This document shows positions 43,401-48,440 of a DNA stretch of 64,000 nucleotides, piece after piece; position 1 is the stretch's first letter, and every line of letters begins with the position of its first letter. The position numbers and the translations under genes were made by a program. Origin of the DNA: Acanthosoma haemorrhoidale (lineage: Eukaryota; Arthropoda; Insecta; Hemiptera; Acanthosomatidae); assembly GCA_930367205.1 (NCBI GenBank), contig OV884015.1:81086841-81150840 (forward strand), written 5' to 3'. Below the pieces are notes generated by a model. The model saw nothing but the letters and a program-made list of their open reading frames with translations, had not been told where the DNA came from and did no database searches.

Positions 43401-45851
43401 TGTCAGATAGTTATAAAATTTTTAATAAACAATTTTTTGGCCCAACATATACGCCCACATCACTTTCTATGGTGCATATAAATTTATGAGTATCAAAACA
43501 TTCCTAGTTTAATTGATCAAAGAATTAATACAACATGAATTAAAAGGTATATCCACTGAGCAAATTAGAATTTTAAAATAGTTCTTAATGACTGGGAGGT
43601 TACCTGAAGTAATGCATCTGAACCTACAAAAGTCTTAAATAAAAAATCATTTTTAATTTGAAAACTGGATAAGTTTGTAATAGTATGTGTAAAAAAAATT
43701 CATTGATGTAAAATTATAAATTATTTGCTAAAAAGAAAAAAGTGATAATGGGCAATTATTATTAATATCTTATTATAAACTTCATTTTATATTGATTTGT
43801 CTAGATGAAACTGAAACTGTAAAGGAAGTGGCACTCCCCGATTGGATCTGCCTTGGAGAAAGTGTGCAGATAAGGCCCTACAATTCTACAGGTGTGATAG
43901 CCTATATTGGTCCAACATCGTTTGCAACTGGCACCTGGGTCGGGGTAGACCTCGATGCCCCTATAGGTATTATTTATTTTCTCTCTAATGTTTTCTATTT
44001 TAGATAACAAATATCTTAGACATTTTATGTCAATTCATGTTTCATTCAATTTTGGTACAAAATTAGCCAAATCTACTAATCATTGGTTTCATATCCTTGT
44101 TGAATAAATTACAAAAACTTTCAAATATTCATTATTTATAACAGTGTAAAATATTTGCTTTCTAAAAATATTTACTTGTTATTCTTAAATTATTTTCTGG
44201 CTCTTTTTCATAATAAACATGTTCATTTATTATTCATCAGGCAAATAATATATTAGTTTACTTGTTAAATAATAAAGTTTAGGCATGTAGACTAGATTTT
44301 ACTGACCAATTGATTATATAATTAAGTGTTCATATGTGTTCTGCTTACCTTCTTCTTCTTCCACTAGCTGGGTAACGTCTCTCAGTGCAGTTGGGGTGAC
44401 TAGCCCTTAATTAATCCTCAGAATATTTAAGATATTTACTTATTAAACAGCTCTTTTATTGTACATTTAACTTATTTTTGTCACATGTTAATGCTTTATT
44501 TATTTGTTTTTTTGTTTTGAAGGCAAAAATGATGGAAGCGTGGAAGGAATCAAATATTTTGAATCTAGGCCTAAACATGGTATATTTGTTCGGGCAGATA
44601 AGTTGATTCGTGACCGAAGAGGGAGGGCTATGCGGGATCAAAGACCTTCCAAAGGTGAGTTTATTTCTTATAAGCTGCTAAAAAAAAAGTATGGATATTT
44701 GCAGCATTCAATTATTTTTCATTCATTTTATAATAATTTTAAATTGTTAATGTTAACTCTAATGGTAATATTCTAACTGAAAACAACTTGAAAACCTGTT
44801 CGGCTTGTTGCTTCTACAATGGAAGTAAGATGGAGATGGTTAGTTTGTCAACAAAAAAAGAGAGAAGCACGACATCCCTTCAGTTGATTACAAATCTTGG
44901 ATAGACACCTCTGTCAAAAAAAAATTGCATGAAATTATTGTAAGGATTAGCATTGAGGGTCTCTGATATCGCTCAATTATTTTGTAAAGGATTACAACTC
45001 TAAGGGAAGACAAAAACATCATGATTCAAGGTAATCCCTAATGAGATCAATAAACTAATCATTTCTTAGTGGTCACCACATTAAAAATCCATTGTAAAAC
45101 TTTATATTTGTGATAATTTACAAGAAGTAGGATTTGATTGTTATTTCCTTTGAGGTAGCCAGTAGCAACCACGTGCTTCCGGTCAACTTCTAAGTAAAGG
45201 ATGCAGTTTGGGTCTGGTAGAGGAAACCGTTTGGAACACTTTTATTTCTCTGGTGATGGTTGCCATGAAAGATTCTATTCAAAGCCAGAAATGTGCATCA
45301 TCCCCCGGTTTGTGTTCCCTACGACTCAGTTTGTAGAAGGCAGAGATGGGAATTTGCAGTGGAGGGCATACGTCACTTCGCATTATTGATGGAACCCTTT
45401 TCTGTTCGCTTAGTCTAAAACATTGTAGATATATATTCCACCTTCTAGATGTCTGATAGTACCAGAATCCCGTTAACTAGATGTTAATCTGTGATCTCAC
45501 TCGGCCTGGATACTTAATGAAATCCATGCAAACTTGAGAATAGCACCATAAACAAAGGCCACAATTGTTAAAACAAAACCTGTTTAATGTTTATAAACAC
45601 TCCATGAATTGTTATTAATTGTTCATAAACTCATAATAACTCAACAATTAACAATGTCATTATTGAAATTATGAAATATCATTATGATATTGATAATGAA
45701 AGTTTCATAGAAATTTTATGTTGGATTGATTTAAATAAATATTTTTCTCTAATGATCTTGTACAGAACATTCGAATCTTCATCGATCACGGAGCAGAGGG
45801 GAAGGACTCAGCAGCATTGGGAAGACAGCTGGTCGTGTTATCGGGAAGTAA
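10302..45851 (+). CDS. Khc-73: Kinesin-73 (KIF13-type kinesin-3), 34 exons, 5' end missing
   Basis: Plus-end-directed microtubule motor of the kinesin-3 family. Fly Khc-73 and vertebrate KIF13A/B carry endosomal and other vesicular cargo, and Khc-73 links Dlg/Pins to spindle orientation; that role is known for the family, not shown here. The joined exons encode about 1741 residues: motor domain (1-320) with P-loop GQTGSGKS, switch [11 protein letters not shown] and switch II DLAGSE; neck coil; FHA domain (about 390-500); a long stalk including the MAGUK-binding region; an acidic and serine-rich tail; a CAP-Gly domain (about 1625-1700); and the C-terminus [13 protein letters not shown] before TAA. 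All 33 junctions keep frame. The start and about 45-50 codons lie elsewhere. Full length would be near 1790 residues, close to KIF13A/B. Promoter not seen. Confidence 0.97.
10466..11062 (+). other. GC-AG intron splitting the P-loop
   Basis: The intron begins gcaagt rather than gtaagt and ends tgcttag. Splicing at the GC is required: it restores GQTGSGKS exactly and no in-frame GT donor is available. GC donors with the context AG|GCAAGT are the standard minor U2 class. Otherwise AT-rich intron. Confidence 0.9.
11063..11217 (+). CDS. Khc-73: Kinesin-73 exon 2: rest of P-loop, alpha-2 region
   Basis: Completes the nucleotide-binding loop ([11 protein letters not shown]) and encodes [12 protein letters not shown] and [12 protein letters not shown], strongly conserved in kinesin-3 motors. 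Ends in phase 0 at aag|gtac. Confidence 0.95.
11665..11778 (+). CDS. Khc-73: Kinesin-73 exon 3: motor domain
   Basis: Encodes [18 protein letters not shown] and [11 protein letters not shown], the conserved middle of the motor. Exactly 38 codons, phase 0 at both ends. Intron 2 (11218-11664) shows nothing else. Confidence 0.95.
11779..12615 (+). other. Kinesin-73 intron 3, holds a SINE-like element
   Basis: GT-AG intron. Contains the tRNA-like SINE head at 12158-12330; the rest is AT-rich with no other feature seen. Confidence 0.7.
12158..12330 (+). repeat. tRNA-like SINE head in intron 3
   Basis: An A-box-like stretch (ctgttgtacagcggtcc, about 12165-12181) is followed by a B-box match (ggctcgattcc, 12231-12241), the internal Pol III promoter layout of tRNA-derived SINEs. 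No intact cloverleaf, so not a functional tRNA. Ends not defined. Confidence 0.4.
12616..12863 (+). CDS. Khc-73: Kinesin-73 exon 4: switch I and switch II
   Basis: Encodes [22 protein letters not shown] (switch I with the SSRSH motif), then [15 protein letters not shown] (switch II DLAGSE) and [11 protein letters not shown]. These are the residues that sense the gamma-phosphate of ATP. Ends in phase 2 (aataa|gtac); the Lys codon is completed by exon 5. Confidence 0.96.
12864..14155 (+). other. Kinesin-73 intron 4
   Basis: GT-AG intron of about 1.3 kb, AT-rich. I see no gene, RNA or clear mobile element in it. Confidence 0.7.
14156..14270 (+). CDS. Khc-73: Kinesin-73 exon 5: microtubule-binding loop 12 region
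   Basis: Encodes [14 protein letters not shown], then the loop 12 segment with GKNKDK and [13 protein letters not shown], the main microtubule-binding face. It lacks the long polylysine loop of KIF1A, as is usual for KIF13/Khc-73. Ends in phase 0. Confidence 0.95.
14405..14632 (+). CDS. Khc-73: Kinesin-73 exon 6: end of motor and start of neck
   Basis: Encodes [18 protein letters not shown] and [20 protein letters not shown] (end of motor), then [14 protein letters not shown], the start of the neck coil. Donor aca|gtgagt, phase 0. Confidence 0.95.
14633..17087 (+). other. Kinesin-73 intron 6, about 2.5 kb
   Basis: GT-AG intron, AT-rich. Contains one candidate alternative terminal exon (15818-15853). 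Nothing else was seen. Confidence 0.7.
15818..15853 (+). CDS. Possible alternative terminal exon of kinesin-73
   Basis: A strong pyrimidine tract and acceptor (ttgaacaacag) precede 15818. In the phase left by exon 6 it encodes [11 protein letters not shown] followed by TAA (15851-15853), and AATAAA follows at 15880-15885. If used, it would give a motor-plus-neck protein with no cargo tail. All signals are short and could be chance in AT-rich DNA. Confidence 0.25.
   Translation, partial: RGLLDDGLNES
17088..17175 (+). CDS. Khc-73: Kinesin-73 exon 7: neck coil
   Basis: Encodes [18 protein letters not shown] and [10 protein letters not shown], a heptad-rich neck helix matching the KIF13 segment after the motor. 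Acceptor gttgcag, phase 0 in, phase 1 out. Confidence 0.92.
17176..18563 (+). other. Kinesin-73 intron 7
   Basis: GT-AG intron of about 1.4 kb. Holds the second copy of a dispersed repeat (17893-17985). No gene seen. Confidence 0.6.
17893..17985 (+). repeat. Dispersed repeat pair, copy 2
   Basis: Diverged direct match to 7243-7333, inside kinesin intron 7. A GCAGCAGCAGC stretch follows at about 17998. Confidence 0.5.
18564..18776 (+). CDS. Khc-73: Kinesin-73 exon 8: coil and start of FHA domain
   Basis: Encodes the end of the neck coil ([17 protein letters not shown]) and the first FHA strands, including [20 protein letters not shown], highly conserved in kinesin-3. The FHA domain regulates motor dimerisation and partner binding. 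Phase 1 in and out. Confidence 0.95.
18863..19048 (+). CDS. Khc-73: Kinesin-73 exon 9: FHA domain, second half
   Basis: Encodes [32 protein letters not shown] and [12 protein letters not shown], with the NG and GDR-WG-N-HFF signatures of the FHA fold. Phase 1 in and out, short flanking introns (86 and 117 bp). Confidence 0.95.
19166..19312 (+). CDS. Khc-73: Kinesin-73 exon 10: post-FHA linker
   Basis: Encodes [19 protein letters not shown] and a charged helix with [16 protein letters not shown]. The FAREELML block is a KIF13/Khc-73 hallmark. Confidence 0.93.
19313..19925 (+). other. Kinesin-73 intron 10
   Basis: GT-AG intron of 613 bp. AT-rich; a 63-codon antisense open frame at 19548-19739 has no recognisable product. 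Confidence 0.6.
19926..20091 (+). CDS. Khc-73: Kinesin-73 exon 11: coiled-coil stalk
   Basis: Encodes [18 protein letters not shown] (coil), then a proline-rich [11 protein letters not shown] segment and [12 protein letters not shown]. Phase 1 in, phase 2 out (aag|gtgcgt). Confidence 0.92.
20179..20341 (+). CDS. Khc-73: Kinesin-73 exon 12: stalk, MAGUK-binding region start
   Basis: Encodes [31 protein letters not shown] and [16 protein letters not shown]. In KIF13B/Khc-73 the stretch from about here binds the guanylate-kinase domain of Dlg-type proteins (family knowledge). Confidence 0.94.
20342..21350 (+). other. Kinesin-73 intron 12, about 1 kb
   Basis: GT-AG intron. Holds a minus-strand non-LTR retrotransposon remnant (20630-20930); otherwise AT-rich. 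Confidence 0.7.
20630..20930 (-). mobile_element. Non-LTR retrotransposon 3' fragment (degenerate)
   Basis: On the minus strand the reading contains [15 protein letters not shown], then [17 protein letters not shown]. This is the C-terminal pattern (R-L-x-x-GH-x-x-x-TH-x-YL, then C-x2-C and LTV-x-H) found after the RT or RNase H domain of Jockey/I-type elements. Only about 84 residues remain open and nothing of the RT is seen, so this is a 5'-truncated, decayed copy. Clade not assignable. Confidence 0.6.
21351..21500 (+). CDS. Khc-73: Kinesin-73 exon 13: stalk
   Basis: Encodes [20 protein letters not shown] and [19 protein letters not shown]. Exactly 50 codons, phase 0 both ends. SEPAILV is conserved in Khc-73. 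Confidence 0.94.
21575..21739 (+). CDS. Khc-73: Kinesin-73 exon 14: stalk
   Basis: Encodes [40 protein letters not shown] and QGDVAGRLE, the most conserved stalk block of kinesin-3 motors. Phase 0 both ends. Confidence 0.95.
21865..21993 (+). CDS. Khc-73: Kinesin-73 exon 15: stalk with serine-rich patch
   Basis: Encodes [13 protein letters not shown], then [17 protein letters not shown] and TITIR. The donor agg|gtcagg is weak but is the only one that keeps frame with exon 16; splicing at the following ag|gttt would create a stop. Possible phosphorylation-rich linker. Confidence 0.85.
22075..22095 (+). CDS. Possible 21-nt in-frame microexon
   Basis: In intron 15, ttatatgcattag precedes GGAAAAAGTCATAACAAAGA-T, which would add GKSHNKD between exons 15 and 16 with frame kept. 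The donor (gtgtga) is weak and lies inside the left inverted repeat of a MITE-like element. Unproven. Confidence 0.15.
22096..22246. mobile_element. MITE-like element in kinesin intron 15
   Basis: Terminal inverted repeats of about 19-20 bp: gtgtgagtgacaaaattgaa at the left (from 22096) and, at the right, ttaaaatttgtcacttacac (ending about 22244), whose reverse complement matches with few differences. About 150 bp, no coding frame. The gtg(t)gaNtgac terminal motif resembles the larger element at 24111-24665. Confidence 0.45.
22299..22518 (+). CDS. Khc-73: Kinesin-73 exon 16: C2-like stalk segment
   Basis: Encodes [34 protein letters not shown] and [18 protein letters not shown]. The [14 protein letters not shown] block is diagnostic for KIF13/Khc-73. 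Phase 0 in, phase 1 out. Confidence 0.96.
22672..22786 (+). CDS. Khc-73: Kinesin-73 exon 17: stalk
   Basis: Encodes [15 protein letters not shown] and [11 protein letters not shown]. Ends two bases into an Arg codon at a GC donor (ag|gcaagt). Confidence 0.94.
22787..23302 (+). other. Second GC-AG intron (intron 17)
   Basis: Begins gcaagt and ends tttcattag. The alternative GT four bases later would give CAA then an immediate frame-shifted stop, so the GC donor is needed to restore ADRWSEL. The rest of the 516-bp intron is AT-rich. Confidence 0.88.
23303..23415 (+). CDS. Khc-73: Kinesin-73 exon 18: stalk
   Basis: Encodes [20 protein letters not shown] and [14 protein letters not shown]. Phase 2 in, phase 1 out. 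Confidence 0.95.
23416..24708 (+). other. Kinesin-73 intron 18, about 1.3 kb
   Basis: GT-AG intron, AT-rich. Its last part is a MITE-like element (24111-24665) that ends about 43 bp before the acceptor. Confidence 0.7.
24111..24665. mobile_element. MITE-like element with long terminal inverted repeats
   Basis: The left end gactcacaaattcgttcacacc (24111-24132) pairs with the right end ggtgtgaacgaatttgtgagtgac (24641-24664), 22 of about 23 positions. The interior of about 510 bp is AT-rich with no open frame. gtatgt occurs directly before the left end and one base after the right end, a possible target-site duplication. Non-autonomous; superfamily not assignable. Confidence 0.6.
24709..24841 (+). 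CDS. Khc-73: Kinesin-73 exon 19: stalk
   Basis: Encodes [31 protein letters not shown] and IALGSVSA, the conserved kinesin-3 block. Phase 1 in, phase 2 out. Its acceptor (ttttaattag) lies just downstream of a MITE. Confidence 0.95.
24962..25095 (+). CDS. Khc-73: Kinesin-73 exon 20: stalk coil
   Basis: Encodes [20 protein letters not shown] and [20 protein letters not shown], a charged helix conserved in KIF13. Phase 2 in, phase 1 out. Confidence 0.95.
25096..25543 (+). other. Kinesin-73 intron 20
   Basis: GT-AG intron of 448 bp. Nothing else seen. Confidence 0.6.
25544..25726 (+). CDS. Khc-73: Kinesin-73 exon 21: stalk
   Basis: Encodes [34 protein letters not shown] and [10 protein letters not shown]. 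The [22 protein letters not shown] segment is a kinesin-3 signature. Phase 1 in and out. Confidence 0.96.
25727..26544 (+). other. Kinesin-73 intron 21 with Penelope-like remnant
   Basis: GT-AG intron of 818 bp; about half of it is a minus-strand Penelope-like fragment (25920-26330). Confidence 0.65.
25920..26330 (-). mobile_element. Penelope-like element remnant
   Basis: On the minus strand the reading gives [19 protein letters not shown] then [13 protein letters not shown]. This is the RT pattern (FT-x-E-x(n)-INFLDL ... YRKxT) of Penelope-like elements. Downstream of it lies gaagatgacagctgagagct followed by gtcgaaa, the phrase typical of their 3' ends. The frame is short and the GIY-YIG domain is not seen, so it is a truncated, decayed copy. 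Confidence 0.6.
26545..26745 (+). CDS. Khc-73: Kinesin-73 exon 22: stalk
   Basis: Encodes [40 protein letters not shown] and LNRLTDG. Phase 1 in and out (gatg|gtaatt). Confidence 0.95.
26822..27024 (+). CDS. Khc-73: Kinesin-73 exon 23: stalk
   Basis: Encodes [37 protein letters not shown] and [12 protein letters not shown]. Phase 1 in, phase 0 out. Matches the conserved [19 protein letters not shown] region of KIF13. Confidence 0.96.
27162..27252 (+). CDS. Khc-73: Kinesin-73 exon 24: acidic linker
   Basis: Encodes [20 protein letters not shown] and LGDGESYI, matching the conserved [12 protein letters not shown] stretch. Phase 0 in, phase 1 out. Confidence 0.94.
27380..27389 (+). repeat. Target-site duplication, left copy
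   Basis: atgagagtgt directly precedes the truncated 5' end of the retrotransposon and recurs at 29486-29495 directly after its (TAA)n tail. Confidence 0.8.
27391..29397 (+). CDS. Partial ORF2: reverse transcriptase and RNase H
   Basis: The frame is open from the truncation point at 27391, before the first ATG at 27502, through TAG at 29395-29397, about 668 residues. Visible parts in order: AYQAGKS and FVDLEGAFD (RT palm, first Asp); [25 protein letters not shown] (catalytic YADD); [13 protein letters not shown] (thumb side). RNase H follows with [21 protein letters not shown] and [19 protein letters not shown], which supply its catalytic acids. The C-terminal zinc-like motif is C-x2-C-x7-H-x4-C ([18 protein letters not shown]). 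This is the 3' part of a longer ORF2; the apurinic endonuclease is missing. It has no role in the kinesin mRNA because it lies inside an intron. Confidence 0.92.
   Translation, partial: ERPLHSAQFAYQAGKSCEIALHHLVSRIERSLVHKEIMAGIFVDLEGAFDRTPYNTMASALERKGISSLASSWINTMLENRILQSQLGQTKLWMKPVGGCPQGGVLSPLLWCLVVDSLLTNLNSAGFYAQGYADDIAVLIGGKFSETISELLSASMDLLRDWCEKNGLGINPQKINLCIFTNKRNAIVRPPYIGGTQVSICSEVKHLGVTLDRKLDWSKHIRNTTMKALRCLYACKRAVGRTWGLQPRMLFWLYTAAVRPMVLYASMVWWHRGSISKNKTLLGKLQRLSCLMITGAMSTTPTAAMEVLLNLNPLHIEVEAQALNVAYRLAKSGTRSKVMTRMGHGNLFRRIDEDEVLSMHSDLQVKKHTDVLYCAENTKTKPHKLCNGINCYTDGSLTENGSGAGIWRKDKPESGISIPLGRHTSVFQAEVMAINVCTQTLIGEGVRNRLITIFTDSQAAIGALRSYTTRSYLVEECKNNLNTLSLANKVRIDWVPGHTGITGNEKADGLARVGSEQTPLAPEPICGISLSYAKRRIKLALEDKARLSWRETKKQEHSKLFLNGPCKRRSSALLSMDRWTLKSVTGLYTGHCRLNKHLFNLGIVGSPICRFCKKEGETARHIICDCDNLARRRYLHFGSDRIVDPKLCELIDPFSILRFAKAVGLSHI
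29461..29485 (+). repeat. (TAA)n tail of the retrotransposon
   Basis: About eight TAA units directly before the right target-site duplication; the I-element type of 3' end. Confidence 0.85.
29486..29495 (+). repeat. Target-site duplication, right copy
   Basis: atgagagtgt, identical to 27380-27389. Confidence 0.8.
31030..31130 (+). repeat. tRNA-like SINE head in intron 24
   Basis: An A-box match (tagcctaatggtta, 31043-31056) is followed by a B-box match (ggtttgattct, 31090-31100). The spacing is near that of a tRNA gene, but the stem pairings are lost. Probably a tRNA-derived SINE; 3' end not defined. Confidence 0.5.
31311..31456 (+). CDS. Khc-73: Kinesin-73 exon 25: stalk
   Basis: Encodes [20 protein letters not shown] and [13 protein letters not shown], conserved in KIF13A/B. 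Phase 1 in, phase 0 out. Confidence 0.96.
31569..31713 (+). CDS. Khc-73: Kinesin-73 exon 26: tail
   Basis: Encodes [20 protein letters not shown] and serine- and basic-rich [22 protein letters not shown] and RPRKSLP resemble 14-3-3 or kinase sites of the KIF13 tail (inference). Phase 1 out. Confidence 0.94.
31714..37561 (+). other. Kinesin-73 intron 26, about 5.8 kb, the largest
   Basis: AT-rich GT-AG intron. The only clear anomaly is a GC-rich island at 35755-36080, listed separately. Short T-rich open frames at 33609, 35051 and elsewhere are compositional. No mobile element was recognised. Confidence 0.65.
35759..35965 (+). other. GC-rich island with exon-like splice signals
   Basis: In the AT-rich intron 26, a GC-rich stretch is preceded by a pyrimidine-rich acceptor (cttttctgtatcag) and ends at a near-perfect donor (ctgcag|gtaaag). 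The interval is 207 nt, a multiple of three. In the frame left by exon 26 it reads 33 codons ([20 protein letters not shown] and on) to a TAG at 35857, so if spliced in it would truncate the protein. A second donor-like site (cccag|gtaatg) lies at about 36077. It could be a poison exon, an alternative tail or a decayed insert. Confidence 0.3.
37562..37627 (+). CDS. Khc-73: Kinesin-73 exon 27: tail
   Basis: A short exon (66 nt) encoding [20 protein letters not shown] and SK. The acceptor is atatttcag, phase 1 in and out. It joins SKQFAI to the following SPNTKLGLR in frame. Confidence 0.88.
37628..38657 (+). other. Kinesin-73 intron 27
   Basis: AT-rich GT-AG intron of about 1 kb. Nothing else seen. 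Confidence 0.6.
38658..38818 (+). CDS. Khc-73: Kinesin-73 exon 28: acidic tail segment
   Basis: Encodes [20 protein letters not shown] and an acidic run of glutamates ([14 protein letters not shown]), then [18 protein letters not shown] is a Khc-73 marker. Phase 1 in, phase 0 out. Confidence 0.95.
39466..40508 (-). mobile_element. Internally deleted mariner transposon
   Basis: A 1043-bp element bounded by terminal inverted repeats of about 28 bp: cgagggtggtctgaaaagtt at the left, and its imperfect reverse complement at 40480-40508. It is flanked by TA on both sides (39464-39465 and 40509-40510), the duplication expected for Tc1/mariner. Full-length mariners are about 1.3 kb; the shortfall matches the deletion seen in the transposase. 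Probably non-autonomous but mobilisable in principle, because both ends are kept. Confidence 0.93.
39560..40348 (-). pseudogene. Mariner transposase, internal deletion and C-terminal frameshift
   Basis: Cut-and-paste transposase with a DD34D catalytic triad in intact relatives. The frame of 262 residues keeps the N-terminal DNA-binding helices ([52 protein letters not shown]), the second Asp ([10 protein letters not shown]) and the third ([14 protein letters not shown]). Between MRKLS and [10 protein letters not shown] about 75 residues are missing in frame, including the first catalytic Asp (the MDETW motif). Near the end the frame shifts: a YYRDG segment continues as GRSV and stop, while the usual [14 protein letters not shown] ending sits in another frame. 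It should therefore be inactive. Usual family length is about 345 residues. Confidence 0.93.
40800..40912 (+). CDS. Khc-73: Kinesin-73 exon 29: tail
   Basis: Encodes [20 protein letters not shown] and [17 protein letters not shown]. Phase 0 in, phase 2 out (ag|gttatt). Confidence 0.93.
40913..41932 (+). other. Kinesin-73 intron 29
   Basis: AT-rich GT-AG intron of about 1 kb. Nothing else seen. Confidence 0.6.
41933..42146 (+). CDS. Khc-73: Kinesin-73 exon 30: serine-rich tail
   Basis: Encodes [38 protein letters not shown] and a Pro/Glu-rich stretch ending [16 protein letters not shown] is shared by KIF13 tails. Likely disordered and phosphorylated (inference). Phase 2 in, phase 0 out. Confidence 0.95.
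42147..43100 (+). other. Kinesin-73 intron 30
   Basis: GT-AG intron of about 950 bp. A less AT-rich block at 42280-42730 is open on the minus strand in two pieces (42271-42453 and 42540-42725), possibly a decayed insert. No family recognised. Confidence 0.5.
43101..43278 (+). CDS. Khc-73: Kinesin-73 exon 31: basic, serine-rich tail
   Basis: Encodes [37 protein letters not shown] and SSSGGNTE. Two donors 12 nt apart, gag|gtaaca (exon ending 43266) and aag|gttaat (ending 43278), both keep frame with exon 32. The longer form is given; they differ by four residues (GNTE). Confidence 0.9.
43279..43804 (+). other. Kinesin-73 intron 31
   Basis: AT-rich GT-AG intron of about 530 bp. Nothing else seen. 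Confidence 0.6.
43805..43966 (+). CDS. Khc-73: Kinesin-73 exon 32: CAP-Gly domain, first half
   Basis: Encodes [40 protein letters not shown] and DAPIG. CAP-Gly domains bind the C-termini of tubulin or EB/CLIP-type partners. A CAP-Gly domain at the C-terminus occurs in KIF13B and Khc-73 but not KIF13A. Phase 1 in and out. Confidence 0.96.
43967..44522 (+). other. Kinesin-73 intron 32
   Basis: AT-rich GT-AG intron of 556 bp. Nothing else seen. Confidence 0.6.
44523..44654 (+). CDS. Khc-73: Kinesin-73 exon 33: CAP-Gly domain, second half
   Basis: Encodes the CAP-Gly signature [20 protein letters not shown], then [20 protein letters not shown]. The family's GKNDG motif is split across the exon 32/33 junction after the first base of Gly. 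Phase 1 in and out. Confidence 0.96.
44655..45765 (+). other. Kinesin-73 intron 33, about 1.1 kb
   Basis: GT-AG intron. A 62-codon open frame at 45201-45389 and its less AT-rich surroundings (45130-45400) have no splice sites or recognisable product and may be a decayed insert. Confidence 0.5.
45766..45851 (+). CDS. Khc-73: Kinesin-73 exon 34: C-terminus and stop
   Basis: The acceptor is cttgtacag. Encodes [20 protein letters not shown] and TAGRVIGK, then TAA at 45849-45851. [12 protein letters not shown] is the conserved end of Khc-73/KIF13B-type kinesins, so this is the true terminal exon. Confidence 0.94.
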
Positions 45852-48029
45852 TAATCTTTTATCTATATTTCTCTTTTCGCTTCTCTCAGCTTATTTCCCA
45901 CAGGACTGGTTTATTTCCACCTCTATGGCTGTGTCGATTCAGAGTATAAAGTAAAAAAATAAAAACAAAAAAATAAAATTACAAATTATTGTATTAAGAG
46001 CATGGAAGCCCTTGCCTATTTTTCATATATATAAAAATATATTTAACTATATTATACATAAAAAAGGTTAATTGTAATAAATGTTCATACATGTCTGTAT
46101 TGATTTACAGCCCTATTGATATAAGATTTGTCTTGATGTAAAGTGTACATTTAATTGTTCCTTTTGCATTGTATTTAGATACTAAAATTTGCAATACAGG
46201 ATATGTGTAACTGTAAGGCTGAATGAGAGGTCATTGTGCCAACTTTCATCTGAGGTTGTGCAATCATAGGCATGGCTAAGCCATTCAAAATAAACCAGTC
46301 GTTATAAATCAAGAAACCCCTCTCTTTTAGTAATTCTAATAAAATAAATTAAAATGTATAATAGCTAACTCCTGCAGTTTTGTCATTTGTTTTAACATTA
46401 GCTAGCTTTAGCATTCCCATACGTGCTCCATGAATTAAATTATATTTTAAGTGCACATTGATTTGTCCAATGCTCACCGCTGCTGGTTGTTTTAGTTTAA
46501 TCAATGTAAAATAAAACTTGAACAATGTATTTCAGTTTTTATAGGTCAATAAGTCCCGATATCATAGGCTTGCTACTTTTTGTTGTCTCTCGTTTATTTG
46601 ATTGTTACTTCTATTTAAGTAGCCTAAGAAATCAGATTTGTATAGTGATGCGGGTAACATTGAGAAAAATGACAAAATCTCTCATACTATTCATATCATA
46701 TCAAATCAAACTTCACAATAATGTATAATAATTTATAAAGGCTTGAAATAGGTATATTTTTAATGATATATAAAAGGACATATACATATATTTTTAGCTG
46801 AATAATAATATTTGGAACGTTTAATCACGCGTTTAGAGCAAACATGCTTCAACTCGGTTTTTATTCTCTTTAGATATTTATGGCCTTAGTTTGGGTAAGT
46901 GCAATAATATTAGTAAGAAATGACTATCCTTTCTACTTATTAAACCTAATATTTATTACTAATAATTACTTAAATAAGGGGTGAGATGGAACTTACAAAT
47001 TCATACTTCTACTCGATAAACGAAGGAGAAAATCCTGTTGTATCGAAAACATGTGTGTGAGAGACTTTGTCATGTTTACTCTTATAAATTCCATTTTACC
47101 TCCTTATTTGGATTTTCTCTTTTATATATCATAAATTTAGAAAAGAAATTTTGGAAAAAAATATTTATAATCGTCTTTTCACTGATTGGCATTAATGGTT
47201 GTATTTTTCAATCCTCTAATTTGTAATATATTGTATCATATAATTAGAAAATCATTTATTATTATGGAATTATCATTTATAAATATTTATGAAAGTATAA
47301 AGAAAGCACAAGAATCAATGTATTATACTTGGTAACCGCTATAATCCCATTAGATAAAAAAAAATATGTATAACTGATCCGACCCTTCTTTTATTTTAGC
47401 TTTATTTCCCAGCTTGCTTTATGTGTTTGCATAAAAAAAATCTTTTTTGTGATAATTATAATCGCCATCCAGTGTAAAACAATAATCTTTTAAAAGTAAA
47501 ATTAAAAAAAAAATCCATTATTCCATCCTGTCAAATGTCCAATATTCTAAAAATCAGTATAACGATGTCCATTCATCTATTGATAAACAAAATGCTGTTT
47601 ATATATGCTAACTTGTCCTTATGGAATTAAGGAAAATATATTTGTCCTATTATGCTTCTTGCGTCGATTCTTAACCCTTTGTCTGTAGTCTGGGTCTTTT
47701 GAAAAAATAATTTTTTTTATTATTATTATTGTTATTGAAGTATCATTAGCCAATGATTCTAATTATCATAACGAGTAAATAGTAACAGGAATAATTCTTC
47801 CCCTTGAGGGACTATTCGATTAATCATTAAAAAAATAATCAAATTGGATAATTTCTATTGCATTATGGGCATATTTTTTTAGAGAATGTAGTAGAATTGT
47901 CTGATGATGATTTAGAAGCAGGTGGTATTTAATTGAAAAAGTATGATCTAGTGGGTAAATCACTATAAAATATGTTCTCCATTGAATTCTCTGTATCTAT
48001 CCAACTTTTATTCTATTATAGCTTCTCAA

Positions 48030-48125
48030 AAGTACTAGCACGGGGGGATTGCAGGCACATTGATCAAACCCTCTCTGCCATCCAAGCAGTAGACTATGTT
48101 GTTCTGGTCAAGGGTTCAAATGCTT
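48030..48125 (+). repeat. tRNA-like stretch, possible SINE head
   Basis: A-box-like ctagcacgggg near 48035 and B-box-like gggttcaaatgc at 48112-48123. Less AT-rich than its flanks. Weak. Confidence 0.3.
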
Positions 48126-48359
48126 TCCGTGAACTTGAGTGTCCCACCAGATACCCCTAATCCGGTCCCTATAAAGTGACTTTTGCAAAAAATATGAAAA
48201 CTAGGAAAGACTAATATAATCGTTGCTTATCAATAAAGTTGTCAATAAATGCTACTTCCTTACCTGGTCATGGCACTCCATGGGCTATAATGGTAAATTG
48301 GCTTCAAAGAATAGAGAAAAGTTGGTGGCCACACATTGCATACATTACTTATCATATCT

Positions 48360-48440
48360 GTCTGGTGGCCAGCACAATAGTTACATTTGAGACTACCTCG
48401 GCATAAATCAGGAGGTCTCGTGTTGAAATCCCAAAAATTA
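48360..48440 (+). repeat. tRNA-like stretch, possible SINE head
   Basis: A-box-like tggccagcacaatag near 48365 and B-box-like gtgttgaaatccc near 48420. No cloverleaf. Weak; possibly related to the other SINE heads. Confidence 0.35.
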